DNA of 64,000 nt from Vanrija pseudolonga (Eukaryota > Basidiomycota > Tremellomycetes > Trichosporonales > Trichosporonaceae): assembly GCF_020906515.1 (NCBI RefSeq), contig NC_085849.1, positions 248,001-312,000 on the forward strand, read 5' to 3'. A model generated the notes under the pieces. It had not been told where the DNA came from. It worked only from the letters and a program-made list of their open reading frames with translations, and did no database searches. A program made the position numbers and the translations under genes. Of this stretch, positions 1-11,721 are shown piece after piece (position 1 is the first letter of the stretch; every line of letters begins with the position of its first letter).

Positions 1-1143
1 CATGCACTGATGTGCCCTCGTTCTCGCCTCGCCCCCGCCGTATCCACCCCATTCTTGCCCATCTTCGCCCCGCCCGCACACACCGTAATGAGGTGTTTTG
101 TCGCGGGTGCCTGTCTGTCTGCCTTGACGCGGCGACAACGACCTCCACCCCAGATTGGACCACCGCGACGAGCTTGATAAATCGCGCTCGCTGCATCCGG
201 GTAGGTAGGTACAACCCCTTGGCCCCCTCGCGCCCTCTCCTCGCCTCCGAGCAACGCAGCAGCATGCATACACGGCGCCACTGAGCGCGGTCCGTCGCTG
301 CATGCATGCGCGCCGAGGGCTCGAGAGCCTGATCTGATGAATTGGGCCCAACGACTAGCTTCTGTATGCTATGTTTGGCTCACCCCTTCGCCCTGCCCTG
401 TTCACCCAAAATTCCCGCATCACGCCAGACTGGCAGCTAGATCTTGCTTGTTGTTGTCGTCGGGTTACCTTTGAGAAATCCCTCATTCGATAACACCTTG
501 GCCGCTCTCTCGTTCTACTCCAATCCGCAGTGCGCGAGCGACTGGCACTACCCTATTCCGGGCTCCTGCTGCTGCTGCTCACACACTCACACACTGATCA
601 GATCAGGCCAAACCTCTCCCCCGGGGCCTCTGTGGCACGCTGACGACCTGAGCCTCCACCGACCTGATCCACTACACTCACCGCGATAGCACAGGCGCCC
701 TCACTCACCAAAATCGCGCTCTCTCCCAACGCGCCTCACCACCTGCCTGCGCCTACATGACAACAACGATGCGCACCGCGCGCGCCGCATGCATTCCTTC
801 CTTCCCAGGCCAACCTCACGCCACCCCGCCCCACCGTACCCCACTCGAAGCACCAGCGAATCCGGACAAGCTCCCACCAACGTTTGCGTTACTGAGACGA
901 GACGAGGCGGGAGATCATCCGGCCCATCTGGTCTGGTGCCACCCGAGACGACACGCGCGACCAGTCGCCTGTCGAGAGGACCAAGACTTTGACATGGCCC
1001 TCTGACATTCTCCCAAGCGACGGCCCGCTGACAAGTGCTTAAAAGAAGACTCGAGAGGCGCACAGTGACTCCCCATCTCGCATCAACGTTTGCTTCTCGC
1101 CAGCCCCAGGCCGCTGCTCCCAGACCGCCTCTCAGACCGCCGT
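1..1143. other. Upstream region without a supported gene
   Basis: No reading frame here has a convincing start, splice pattern or protein-like composition. The last 200 bases before the ATPase start are pyrimidine-rich and presumably hold its promoter and 5' leader. No clear TATA box was seen. Confidence 0.5.
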
Positions 1144-4100
1144 ATGTCCCCCCTTACTGTCCTTGACCGGCTGAGCTCATGGCGGAACCCGCGTGCAGAT
1201 ATTTCCTGGCTGGTTGACTCGACCTCGACCTTGTCCACCACAACCTACGGCTCGGTCCACACCACTGACTCTTCGCCCCTCGCCATGTCGTCGTCCAAGC
1301 ACACGAGCTTTGCCGACGTCGAAAAGATGACTTCGTCGTCGCCGCGCTCCTCGCTGACCATTGAGGACAAGCTGCGCACCATCGACGAGCCGGCGCGCGG
1401 CATCACGTTCCCCGACCTGCAGCCAATCCAGCGCACCCCCGCCCGCGTGCCCGCCGAGTTCCGTACCCTCTCGATCCACGTGTACGACTCGCAGCGCTTC
1501 GACGTGCCCTCCGCCACGGCTCCGCGCTCGTCGAAGCGCAAGTTCTGGTCGAGGACGCCGACGAATGAGTCGACAGACGACGACACGGGCTTCTTCTCCA
1601 AGCTCGAGTTCCACACACTCTCGGCGCACGAGGTGGCGCAGCGCCTCGGCGTCTCGCCCGCCGTCGGTCTCGACACCGACGCGGTCACCAAGCGCATTAA
1701 GCGCAACGGGCCCAACATTCTCATCCACAAGAAGCCCCAGATCTGGAAGAAGTTCATCCGCTATGTCTTTGGCGACTTCTGCTCCATCCTCTGGATCGGT
1801 GTCATCATCTTCTTCATCTCGTGGAAGCCGCTCGGCAACCCCCCGGCCCCGTACAACCTCGCTCTTGCGATTGTCGTTCTTCTTGTCATCTTCACCCAGG
1901 CCATTTTCAGTGGCCTGCAGGACTGGTCGGCGCAAAAGGTCATGGCGTCAATTCTCGACCTCCTCCCTGAGAACGCTGTAGTCCTGCGCGACGGCGAGGC
2001 CAAGTCCATCCCGGCGACCGAGCTTGTCGTCGGCGACGTTGTTCAGCTTTCCACCGGCCAAAAGGTCCCCGCGGACATGAGGATCATCAAGGCATCGCAC
2101 GATCTCAAGTTTGACCGCGCCGTCTTGACTGGTAGGTAGTCGCTGAACGATGTGACCCACTAACGCCCCAGGCGAGTCGGAGGAAGTCCCCGGCGCCGTC
2201 GAATCCGACGAGCCCAACTTCCTCGAGGCCAAGAACATTGCTCTCCTCGGCACCCACGTCTGCAACGGCACCGCCACGGCCATCGTCGTCCTCACCGGCA
2301 GCCGCACCGTCATGGGCCGCATCAACCGCCTCACCAACAAGGGCAACGACGAGCGCACCAACCTGCAGAAGGAGATCAGCCGCTTCGTCCGCATCATCAT
2401 CATCCTCACCGTTACGCTCGTCCTCATCATGCTCATCACCTGGCTCGCGTGGCTCCGCAAGGACCACTTCGACTTCATCAACACGGTCGGTATCCTCACC
2501 AACCTCATGTCGCTGGTTGTGGCGTTCATCCCAGAGGGCATGCCCATGGCCGTGGCGCTCACGCTCTCGCTCATCGCCCGCCGCATGCGCGACGCCAAGG
2601 TCCTCCCCAAGTCGCTGTCGACCGTCGAGACCCTCGGCTGTGTCAACGTCGTGTGCTCCGACAAGACGGGCACGCTGACCGAGGGCCGGATGAGCGTCGT
2701 GTCCCTCGCGTTCCTCGACCAGGAGTTTGTCCCCACCGAAGCGGACCACAAGGCGGCCTCATTCGCCACGTTCCGCAAGGGCATGACGCTGTGCAACGAT
2801 GCCTTCTTCGACAAGAGCGAGGACGGCGAGAAGGCTCTTCCTGTTTCCGAGCGCAAGATCCAAGGCAACGCCACCGACGGTGCGCTCCTCCGCTACACGG
2901 CCTCCCTCCCCGCCAGCGACGTCAGCTCGCAGTACACCCGCGCGTTTGACATCCCCTTCAACTCGCGCAACAAGTTTGCCTTGACGTACATCAAGCCCAC
3001 GTCCATGGGCGACGAGCAGATCATCGTCAAGGGCGCCCCCGACATCCTCATGGGCCGCTGCACGTCCTACCTCTCGCACACTGGCCAAGTCCTCCCGCTC
3101 ACCGCGTCTGCCCGCGCCTCGCTCCTCACGCTCCAGGAGAAGTGGTCGCGCAAGGGCCAGCGCGTAATCATGCTCACGGAGCAGACGTGCGTCGTCAAGC
3201 TCTCCGTCGACTCCACCGGCTTCGAGGAGGCCATCATGGAGCTCGCGTCGGACAACCTCACCGTCGTCGGCCTGGTCGGCATCCTCGACCCTCCGCGCCA
3301 CGACATCCCGCACACTGTCTCCGAGGTCCGCCGCTGCGGCTCGCGCTTCTTCATGGTCACCGGCGACTTTTCTCTCACTGCCTGCGCGATCGCGCAGCAG
3401 ATCGGCATCCTCCGCTCGCACGCCGACCCCGACCGCATCCCCGAGTTTGAGGAGCGCAAGCGCAGCCAGCAGATCGTCGACCTGACCGCGCGTGACGCGT
3501 ACATCGAGTCCTCGCTCCTCGTCGAGGGCAAGGAGATTGCCGACCTCACACCCGAGGAGTGGGACATTGTGTGCAAGTACGAAGAGGTCGTCTTTGCGCG
3601 CACCACCCCCGAGCAGAAGCTGCGCATCGTCACCGAGCTGCGCAGCCGCGGCGCCGTGGTCGCCGTCACTGGAGACGGTGTGAACGACGCGCCGGCGCTC
3701 AAGGCCGCCAACGTCGGCATCGCCATGGTCTCGGGCTCGGACGTGGCCATGGAGGCCTCGGACCTCGTCCTCATGGGCAACTTCTCCTCCATCATCGAGG
3801 GCATCCGCCTCGGCCGCCTCGTGTTCCAGAACCTCCAAAAGGTCATCTCGTACCTTCTCCCCGCCGGCTCGTGGTCCGAGGACTGGCCCGTGATCCTCAA
3901 TGTCTTCTTCGGCTGCCCGCTCCCGCTCTCCTCCTTCCTCATGATCATCATCTGCTGCTTCACCGACCTCGCGTCGTGCATCACGCTCATCTTTGAGAAG
4001 GAGGAGTTTGACCTGCTCTCCCTCCCGCCGCGTGACCCCGCCCGCTCGCACCTGGTCAACTTCAACATCTACGCCCAGAGCTACCTGTTCATCGGCGTGA

Positions 4101-4570
4101 TGGAGACGCTGACGGCGCACGCCATGTTCTTCTACTACATCTACACGGCGGCGGGCATCCCGATCAACAAGATGTTCTTCGCGTTCGCCCACTACTCGGA
4201 CGGATACTTTGGCCACACGCAGGACGAGCTCAACAACTTCCTCAACACGGGCCAGTGTGTCTACTTTGTCACCCTGGTGATCCTGCAGATTGCCAACCTC
4301 TTCTCGGTGCGCAACAAGCGCATGAGCATCTTCCAGCGCGGGCCCCAGTCCAACTGGTGGCTCTTTGCCGGCCCCGTCGCGTCCCTCATCATTGCAATCT
4401 TCGTCACCGAGGTCCCCGGCATCCAGAACCTGTTCGGCACCGCGTCCGTGCCTATCAAGTTCTGGTTCCTTCCTGTTCCCCTCGCGGTCGGCTTGTTTGC
4501 CATGGACGAGCTGCGCAAGCTCGCTGTGAGGACTTGGCCGCGGTCGATTGTCGCCAAGCTGGCGTGGTAG
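1144..4570 (+). CDS. P-type cation-transporting ATPase, Na,K/H,K-ATPase alpha-like (type IIC-like)
   Basis: This is a P-type ATPase that would pump a cation (Na+, K+ or H+) across the plasma membrane or an endomembrane. There are two exons, 1144-2131 and 2172-4570, joined by a 40-nt intron with branch site CACTAAC. The splice rebuilds the actuator motif TGES near residue 330. The protein is about 1128 aa. The phosphorylation motif CSDKTGTLTEGRM lies near residue 492 and the hinge motif TGDGVNDAPAL near 830. Transmembrane segment 4 reads AFIPEGMPMAV. Flanking blocks (FNSRNKFALTY, KGAPDILMGRC, VFARTTPEQKL) resemble Na,K-ATPase alpha subunits more than ENA or PMA1 pumps. The first 150 residues are Ser/Thr-rich and look disordered. 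An alternative start is ATG 1285. The region after the hinge motif (LPAGSWSEDWPVILN) lacks the usual IPEITP-type segment, so ion specificity is uncertain; a fungal ACU-type pump is an alternative. Confidence 0.93.
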
Positions 4571-4743
4571 TGGCGCACGGGGTCGAGGGTTGGGTCATGG
4601 TTGGGACCGAGGGTGCACCGGAGTACATATATTAGAGTCGGCTTACAGAAGGGAATGTAACGATGTGTATAGGTGCAGAGAAATGTACATAAAGAGGGAG
4701 GAATGGTGATTCTTCTTTGTCTTCTCCCACTCACCCATCAATC

Positions 4744-5716
4744 ATGTCCTCGTCCTCCTCCGAGTCGTCCTCAAACCAACCCCCAGCCGAGAAGTTCAAG
4801 CCAGTCTATGTAAACTTCCCAACCAGCTTCAAGGACGAGTCCAACTTTGTGATTCTCGTTTCCAAGAACCACCCGAGGGTCCAAAGCGCACTGAAAGTCG
4901 ATCCCGAGCCGAGTAAAGTGTTCGAAAACGACCCACTCACTTGCTACGCGATAATCAACCCCAATTGTGAGAACCTCTGGTCCTCGCGGCAAGATTTATC
5001 ACCCAACAGCACGCTGAACTGACGTGCGGGAGACCTGTACAGCCGCTGCCGAGGCACACCCGAGGAAGGCTGCGTTTATGTCGTCGGCGCCGACGACCAC
5101 CGTTCACAAGATAGGGCCAGTTATCAGAACACGTTCCGCGAGGTTGTCCTGGCGCGACAGGCGCCTGACGCCAGCTACGAGGGCGGAAAGTCGCCCCGCT
5201 ACTCGACAGGTGGCATAAGGGCGGGCTCCCTGACTGTCTATGCGGTGTAGGTGTGCTGCAACTGGTTGGACACCAAGCGCTGACGGCTATCCAAGCGCTG
5301 ACGGCTATCCAACCCCAGGTGCGACGGGTGCCATCGTTGGAGCAGTGAGGGATGCTGGTGTGACTTGCTACGTGAGGACTACCGCAAGGATCCTCGCATG
5401 CGCCAGGCGACATACAAAGATATCATGACGGTGAACGCGGTACAGCACACAGCGGTTCTGACAGAAGAGCGTCAAATTAGTTGGACGGTCCCTCAAGAAG
5501 CTGCACAACGACCTCAAGGACGACGACAAAATCCCTGACGAGGTCCGCACCTGGCTTGCAAACCGCCGCATTGATCACAACGTGACCCGCGCGGCCAATG
5601 CCTTGGTGGGCGTCATGACCATCCTCGAGGATGCTGAGATCCAGGAGCCTCCGGAGAGGTACAAGAGGTACTCGTCACGCTCGTCGAACGATTCTTACGA
5701 GTTCCCCGACCTTTGA
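4744..5716 (+). CDS. Hypothetical protein, four exons, Cys-rich segment
   Basis: I do not recognise this protein. A consistent model has exons 4744-4966, 5033-5246, 5319-5430 and 5465-5716, which sum to 801 nt (266 aa). The start is Ser-rich. Exon 3 encodes a cysteine cluster (VCDGCHRWSSEGCWCDLL) with a CxxC and a CxC, possibly metal-binding but too short to assign a finger type. The C-terminal exon is helical and charged and ends in a Ser/Tyr-rich tail. The third intron is only about 34 nt, so its exact acceptor is uncertain. The second intron carries an 18-bp tandem duplication over its branch site. Confidence 0.6.
5273..5308 (+). repeat. 18-bp tandem duplication inside an intron
   Basis: Two exact copies of CCAAGCGCTGACGGCTAT lie back to back in the second intron of the preceding gene. 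Each contains a CTGAC branch-site motif, so the intron has two candidate branch points. Confidence 0.9.
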
Positions 5717-5873
5717 CAGCTCGTCGTCAAGCTGTGAGCACCATTCCGTCTTCCTACAGAGAAAGCCGAAACCGCCTCGGCGGCCATCCAACCCTCCCAT
5801 CTCCCCACCGTGATCCCTTCCTCCTATCCCTGTAATCCCCTAGATTCTGTAGAGGCATTCATCCTTATCAAAC

Positions 5874-6278
5874 ATGAGTGCTCTAGACCCTCCATACCGC
5901 CCGTATGTACATGATAATGTGTCAGTGGTGTGTGCCAAGAAGGCGACATTGTAACGTTGGCCCAGTTTTGTTTTTGTTCACGTTGGGCCCCGCAATCCGA
6001 CGATCCACTCAACTTTCCACTGCCATGGAGTGGCTGACGCCATACCCAGAACATCGGCATCCTCACCCAAATCATCATGGACATGAACCCGCGCCCAGCA
6101 CGAAGGCAGCGACCGCACCTACGAGGAGCGGCAGGGCGTCCTGCGTGCCGGGCAGGCGCTGCTCGAGCTCAACGACATGATGGCGACTGTTGTCGTCACT
6201 GATCGGGCGGTTAAGACGGAAGGCGCGGTGCAGACGGACCCGTTTGCCGCCCTCGAGAAGTACGCCAAGAAGGGTTAG
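5874..6278 (+). CDS. Possible small hypothetical gene (C-terminal exon best supported)
   Basis: A reading frame from about 6104 to 6278 gives a protein-like helical segment (TYEERQGVLRAGQALLELND) ending in DPFAALEKYAKKG and a TAG stop. It is preceded by an acceptor-like CCCAG. A possible first exon starts at ATG 5874 (MSALDPPYRP). I could not find a unique splice path between the two, so the 5' end is a guess. No family recognised. Confidence 0.35.
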
Positions 6279-6569
6279 GTGCGTAGGAGGCTGGTGCGGT
6301 GGGTTGGTGGCGCTGACGTCTAGGCCTCGTGTGAGCGGGCGTTCGAGTGAAGTGGCAGGGCACCGGCCACATGTGTAGTGGGCCCTCTAGGGGCGTGTAG
6401 AGGGCATTATTGTCACACAAGGCGTCAGCAACACAGTCATATGTATCATTCTCATCCCAGGGGCGGGGCGCACACTGCGCCGCCCATGGTCTCACTCGTC
6501 GGCCATATCAAGACCCACAGGCAACAGCACCACATCTCTTCCGTCCGCTCCCTCTCCCAACTCCCAACA

Positions 6570-7624
6570 ATGGCAGAGTTTCCAACCAGCTTCCGACACG
6601 ACGACCAGGACATCTACCTAACGCCCAGGTATCACGAAGACGATTCAGACGACGAAGGTAACATACCCTGCTGCGACTTTGACGACTTTGACGACATCTA
6701 CTTTGCGAACCCCGAGACGTGCTACGCGTCGGCTTATGGCGGTACGTCGTCACCCTACGTAATTGTGGCCTGACGCACGCAGACTGCACACCATGCGTCC
6801 AGTGGCACCTCCAACCTTGTCTCTTCCTCGTGTCGGCCGACACCGGGCCGGGAGTAGACGCCGCCACGGCGCGGGACACGGTTGCCGCCGTCGCTGCCGC
6901 TCGGAGATCCGACGACCCAGGCTTTGAGAAAGTCGTCAAGAGTGGCTCTTTGCTTGTCCACGCTGGGTGAGTAGGAGGAGTAGAATACCCTAAACAACTG
7001 ACGGGCGTAGCTGTGCATTGTGCGCACATGAGAACTTGGCCTGCGAAGCCCTCGACGTCCGTCGCAAAGACCGGAGCCATGGCGAGAGCAAGGTAGGAGG
7101 GAGTCCGACTCAGAAGGGCCGGAGGTTCACGCCACCACACACAGGCCATCACGACTTCCCCACTCGCCGCCAACGTAAACAAAGCTGCATCGAACATGTC
7201 CAAGGCGCCGTCAAAGGGCGTCGCACCGCGCATGTCGTTCTCCCTTGTGCACCTTGTCATCGCCCTCATCGCCTCAGTGTGGATCTGGTGGATCCGCTCG
7301 GGCTACCGGCCGCAAGTCGCACTTTGGCCCCACTGGAAGAGCTCCAACCACGAGGCGCACTGCTACAGCATCGTCCTGCTCGACGAAGCCCAGCTCGAAC
7401 CGCTCGCGCACCTCGTGCTCGGCCTGCACAGGATGCAGACCGACCCCCACCAGATGGCGGCGTACAAGGACCGGGAGGCGGTGGTGGCCGCCGGACACGC
7501 ACTGGTGGGGCTGTACAAGGCGCACGCTGCGGGACAGATCATTGCCGACGTCGGCGGCTTCTCTGCGCCTGAGGCTGGCGCCGAGGACCCTTTCGTCGAG
7601 CTGCAGAGGGTTGTCAATAAGTGA
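6570..7624 (+). CDS. Hypothetical protein with paired CxxC motifs and one membrane segment
   Basis: Four exons (6570-6741, 6783-6966, 7011-7092, 7145-7624) sum to 918 nt, giving about 305 aa. The N-terminus is acidic. Exons 2-3 carry CTPCVQWHLQPC and GCALCAHENLAC, two CxxC pairs that could form a zinc ribbon. Exon 4 carries one hydrophobic stretch (SLVHLVIALIASVWIWWI) followed by a soluble domain of about 110 residues that ends AEDPFVELQRVVNK. The last exon could instead be a separate 142-aa gene starting at ATG 7196 (MSKAPSKGV), with a signal anchor at its N-terminus. I prefer the joined model because the intron at 7093-7144 keeps the frame. Function unknown. Confidence 0.55.
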
Positions 7625-7866
7625 GGGGCGGCGTTGGTGAGTTACTCAGTGTCAGTACAGGCAGGTACCTGCTCACGCGGGTCAGATTGTGAGCGAGACA
7701 AGCAGGGGCTGATGTATCGGGCGAGGTATCGGGCGGAGCAGTGCTTGGCGATACGATCGAATGTGCTGGCCCAGTTGATATGCTACATACATGAATGGTA
7801 AGTACAGGTGTGAACAGACTCTATTGTGTGTGCAAGGACGCGACGCTGACGATGACCAGCACGAGA

Positions 7867-8659
7867 TTACTTCGTGTGGTGGTTGTCGTTCTTGATCTCG
7901 TCGAACGCGACACAGATGGCGGCGATGAGCGCGAGGTCGACTCCGGGGGGCACCCAGACGTAGTACTGTGTCACGGGTCAGCGTCATTGCCCAGCACAGC
8001 ACACCGAGTCGTCGCCACTCACAGTCTGCCTGTCGGCGAAGATCTCGCGCTTGTTGAACAGGTCGCGGTGGATCTGGGCGACGACCTGCCCGTTCTCGGC
8101 GATGATGTCGGCGTTGCCGCCCCACATGTCGCCCTTGAGCGTGAGCTTTGCAGGGCTCTTGGTCGCGTAGTTGTTGAACATGATCTCGACCTTGGTCTTG
8201 ACTGGGGTGCGTGTGAGCGGAGGCCGGGGGAGGGGAGGGGAGGCAAGCGGCGCTACTCACTGCCAAGCTTGCGGTGCACCTCGAACAGCTGGTTGCCGTC
8301 CGCATCCTCGCCGATAAACTTCTTGAGGATGGTGAGGAGCTTGTCCTTGAGCACGAAGAGGGTCTGGCCGCTGGCGTCGGTGATGACTGGGGCGGGGCGT
8401 TAGCTGGGCTGGCGTGGTGCATAGCTCGACTCGACTCACTCTTGCGCTGGCGCAGCGACATGACCTTGCCGGCGACGCGCACGATGACGTTTCCATTCTG
8501 GTCCTTGACGCCAAAGTCGTCGCCGGTCCAGCTGAGCACCTTTTCTTTCAACACGAGCGTGGTGGGCTGCTGCGCGATGAAGCCCGGGAAGACGCCAATG
8601 GGCGGGTTGACGGGCTGCAGCGTCTTGGGGCCGTCCGAGAAGATGTAGCCTGGGGACAT
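7867..8659 (-). CDS. LURP-one-related (LOR/Tubby C-terminal-like) protein
   Basis: Four exons on the minus strand (8659-8440, 8386-8261, 8201-8023, 7965-7867) sum to 624 nt, 207 aa. The protein shows the alternating beta-strand pattern of the LOR domain, related to Tubby C-termini and phospholipid scramblases. Typical blocks are LVLKEKVLSWTGDDFGVKD, VRVAGKVMSLRQRK, a FVLKDKLLTILKKF strand pair and PAKLTLKGDMWGGNADI. The end WVPPGVDLALIAAICVAFDE is the hydrophobic C-terminal helix expected of this fold. Length matches the family (about 200 aa). Such proteins are widespread in fungi and plants but have no settled biochemical function; lipid binding at membranes is a common suggestion. Introns are 54-60 nt with GTGAGT donors. 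Confidence 0.85.
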
Positions 8660-9789
8660 GGTGAGGTGTGGGTGTTGGGGAGGTGGTGTGGGGTGGAGCG
8701 GTGAAAAGTGAAAGCCGATATGGGTGTCGTGTGAGAGCTACCTCGCGCGAGTTGTTGTTGTGAGTGGATGAGACTTTGCCTCTCGCTGCGGATGTCGGAC
8801 AGCTAATATACTGAGATAGCAATGCCAAGAGACGTGCACACGCTGTAAAGTCACCGTCATGCAGTGCATCTCGTCGACTACCTCGTCGCTACCCTCGGTA
8901 GGCAGTTCAAGGGCCAGTGCCTCGCCTCGACTCTTTCGGCGGACTCAGGGATACGCCGCCGGGCCGAACTTTTGCACCGCTCCACTGCGTTTGCGCCGTC
9001 TTTGCACCGCAGACTCGGGTCGCCACGCGCGTCATTGGCGCGTGCCGGTGCGTACCGCCGTGCGCGGCCGTGCGTGCATGCGCGCTGCTCGCGTGCGGGC
9101 AAACGCCGCTTTGCAAGAATTTTGACACGCTCAACGATGCCCGGCTGTGGGCCGGGGCCGCTCCGACCTCCGGCACCGAGGCCGAGATTACTGTGACTGA
9201 CACGTGGTAAAAGGCCGCCGGGAGTCGACAAGTTGTTTGTGTCATGAGCCTTTTGTATTTGTGTCCACAACATCACGACATTACTAGCACCGCAACTTGT
9301 TTCAGAAGCCAAGCTCACACTGCATCAAGAACAAATCAGTGATAGGCGAATACGGGTCGTTGGGCTGTGGCGCTGGGGATCGACGGCGATGGCAGTGTCG
9401 CGAAGTACCCACTGCAACCACCACACGACACCCGAAGAGCCGGCCGGCCTGGACTGCAGAGATTGAAACAGGGCTGTCTGCTGGACCCATCGATCCGCAT
9501 AAACAGACAGCATGGAGCATGCCGGGCACGCGGTGCAGTCACTTGCTGTGGTGGGCGTGTGTGGGCACTGCAGTGCTCCCTGCTGAGTGAGACATGAGAC
9601 ACCTGACGGATCCGGCCAGCCGTTGTTCTAACAAGCGCCTTGCTCAACTCTCGAGATGCAGCTGCTCTTGGTTTGGCCAACGAGCCATTAACGACAATGC
9701 TACTAAGTTGCTGTTGCCGTTTGACATTGAACATCTCACCTCACTCACATATTCACCATTGACACTTTTACCTTCGCCGCCGCCCCAAC
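8660..9789. other. Intergenic region, no supported gene
   Basis: Holds the divergent promoters of the LURP-related gene (minus) and the AN1/APH gene (plus). Open frames around 8860-9230 have Cys/Arg-biased composition with no conserved pattern and read equally well on both strands, so I treat them as chance. Confidence 0.5.
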
Positions 9790-11586
9790 ATGCTCCCCCC
9801 GTACCAAGACCAGGCCGAACCATCTCCTTATCAAGGCGAGAAATGCATGTTCATGCAAGACGCGGTCACCTGCGACGACATACCGATAGTCGACTGGTCA
9901 CAGGGCTACTGCCCCGGTTGTCGTCTCCCGTTTTGCCCCGATCATATGCCTCGCATGCGCCACCGCTGCCCAAACTTTGTGAGTGACCACATGCTCCAGA
10001 GTCTGGTGAATGCTGAATACAACGTCGCTCTGTTCAGCGCTACCGTGCTGATAAGGAGGTACGTGCACCAATCGGGCGGGCAGAGGGCGACAGGCTGAGA
10101 GAGCCTTGCCTCGCAGGAGTCTGCCATCGTTGAGAGCCTCGCCACGTTCTCCTCCACCCTTGAAGCCTTTGCATTGTCCATTCGACCATCGGCGCTCTCG
10201 GCCAAACTTCAGCTGCCTTGCATCAACCCTGAGACCGATGAATGGGATTGGAAGCAGGCGGGGGGGTTTAACGCCCACGCACCGATACAGTTCGACAATG
10301 GTGAACAAGTCCTCGTCCGCGTGCGGCGGCCCAACTGGCATTTCAAGATCTCCAATCCTTTGAACCGCCTTTACAGTCAAAGCGATTACGCGACCGTCAA
10401 GACTGCCCACCGCATGGCACCCAAGTTCATCCCAGACGCGTGGAGGATGGAGGCACGTTGTGAGTGAGCCACAGCAAGGTGAATACTGACACACCAGCAT
10501 GGCCATACGCAGATGTCTCGTTCTTAATGGATCATGCCGGTGGCTCCCTTCCTCGTCACCTCCGGACATATGCTGAAGGGTACGATGAACTCAAATATCG
10601 CACCACCGTCCGCGATCTTGCCTCGCTCTCCGTCTCGCTCTCGTCGCAATCATTCGAGGGCATTGGCTCCCTGTACCCGTCCACGACGGCACCGGACAGC
10701 GAGCCCCTCCAAGTACAAGTCGGCCCTCTGCTCTCATTTGAGCCACAGCTCCGCTCGTCTCCCCCACTTGGGCCATTCAAGACCAACCGTGAGGCCAAGA
10801 CCGCCAAGATCGACTGGCTGCTGCACCTCATCGAGAAGCACCGCCTCGGGTGGCTTCCTCCTTCTGGACGTCATCCCAACCCACAACCCGTTTTGTGGTA
10901 CCTGACTCTTCTGGAGGTACGCGTACTTGTCCAAGGGTGTGAAGAAATGGGGCGGTCGGGACCTACGTACCTCCGACACGGAGACCAAAATATCGGCTGC
11001 ATCCTCACACATGAGGACGGGAGCCTTGCAGGCATGGTCGACTGGGAGTTGTAAGTCAATGGGATGAGATATCAGGCACTAAGCTCTCAGCGCATACACA
11101 TGCCCGCTCGAAGAGGCGTTCGCCACACCCACCTTTCTTCTAGGCGGCTTTCGCGACTGGGGATCGAATGACCTGGGAAACCAGGATATCTTTATCAAGG
11201 AGTTTGAGTCTCTGGGACGCCACGACCTGGCGAGCGCAGTCAGAGGCTGTATGAAGTACAACCGTCTCAGCGAGCTCCTCTGGGACGGCTGCAAATCGCC
11301 CATGACACTCGACGGGCTGCTGGGAATGGAAGAGGCCTTCATGGGGACCCTGGACAACCCGCCGACAACTCTTGAGGAGTGGGAGACACGGGCCCGACAC
11401 AGGCACCGTGACAACGAGAAACTCAAGAAGGTGGAAGAGGACTGGAAGAATCACTTGGCGGAGCTTGAGGCTACCAAAGTGGCAGAGGAGCTTAAAGGTG
11501 CTAAAGCGGTAGCGGAGCCTGAGGCCACCACAACGGCAGAAGGCTCACCAGCTACCGGCACAAGCTCCATCCCAGGGGGTGAGTGA
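9790..11586 (+). CDS. AN1-like zinc finger fused to an aminoglycoside-phosphotransferase-like kinase
   Basis: Five exons (9790-9978, 10038-10058, 10117-10459, 10498-11050, 11091-11586) sum to 1602 nt, 533 aa. Exon 2 is a 21-nt micro-exon (RYRADKE). Residues about 19-62 form an AN1-type finger, with Cys pairs leading into CPGCRLPFCPDHM and RHRCPNF. The rest is an APH/choline-kinase-like fold. The catalytic-loop equivalent is LRHGDQNIGCIL near residue 345 and the metal-binding motif MVDWEFAYTCPLEE near 366, the latter built across the last intron. In typical APH kinases the loop is HGDxxxxN; here Cys stands where the Asn is expected. The C-terminus is a charged coiled segment followed by an Ala/Thr-rich tail. 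The substrate is unknown. APH-like families are greatly expanded in fungi; the fused AN1 finger, usually tied to ubiquitin or stress proteins, is unusual. Confidence 0.78.
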
Positions 11587-11721
11587 GCCTCCAAGGCCAT
11601 TAGGACAATAAAGGACAATGCTAGGACATTAGATATGCAGTGCACGTCAGTGAGGGAGGCCAAGGCCCTCCCGACGCACGGCCAATCAGACGTAGGTAGT
11701 GACATCCCACCAAGTCAGCAA

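Noticed and set aside
2759-4216. A 485-codon minus-strand frame inside the ATPase gene
   Set aside because: Antisense shadow of a conserved P-type ATPase exon with strong third-position GC bias.
8859-9230. Cys-rich open frames on both strands
   Set aside because: Overlapping frames on both strands have similar quality, and none resembles a secreted Cys-rich protein with a signal peptide.
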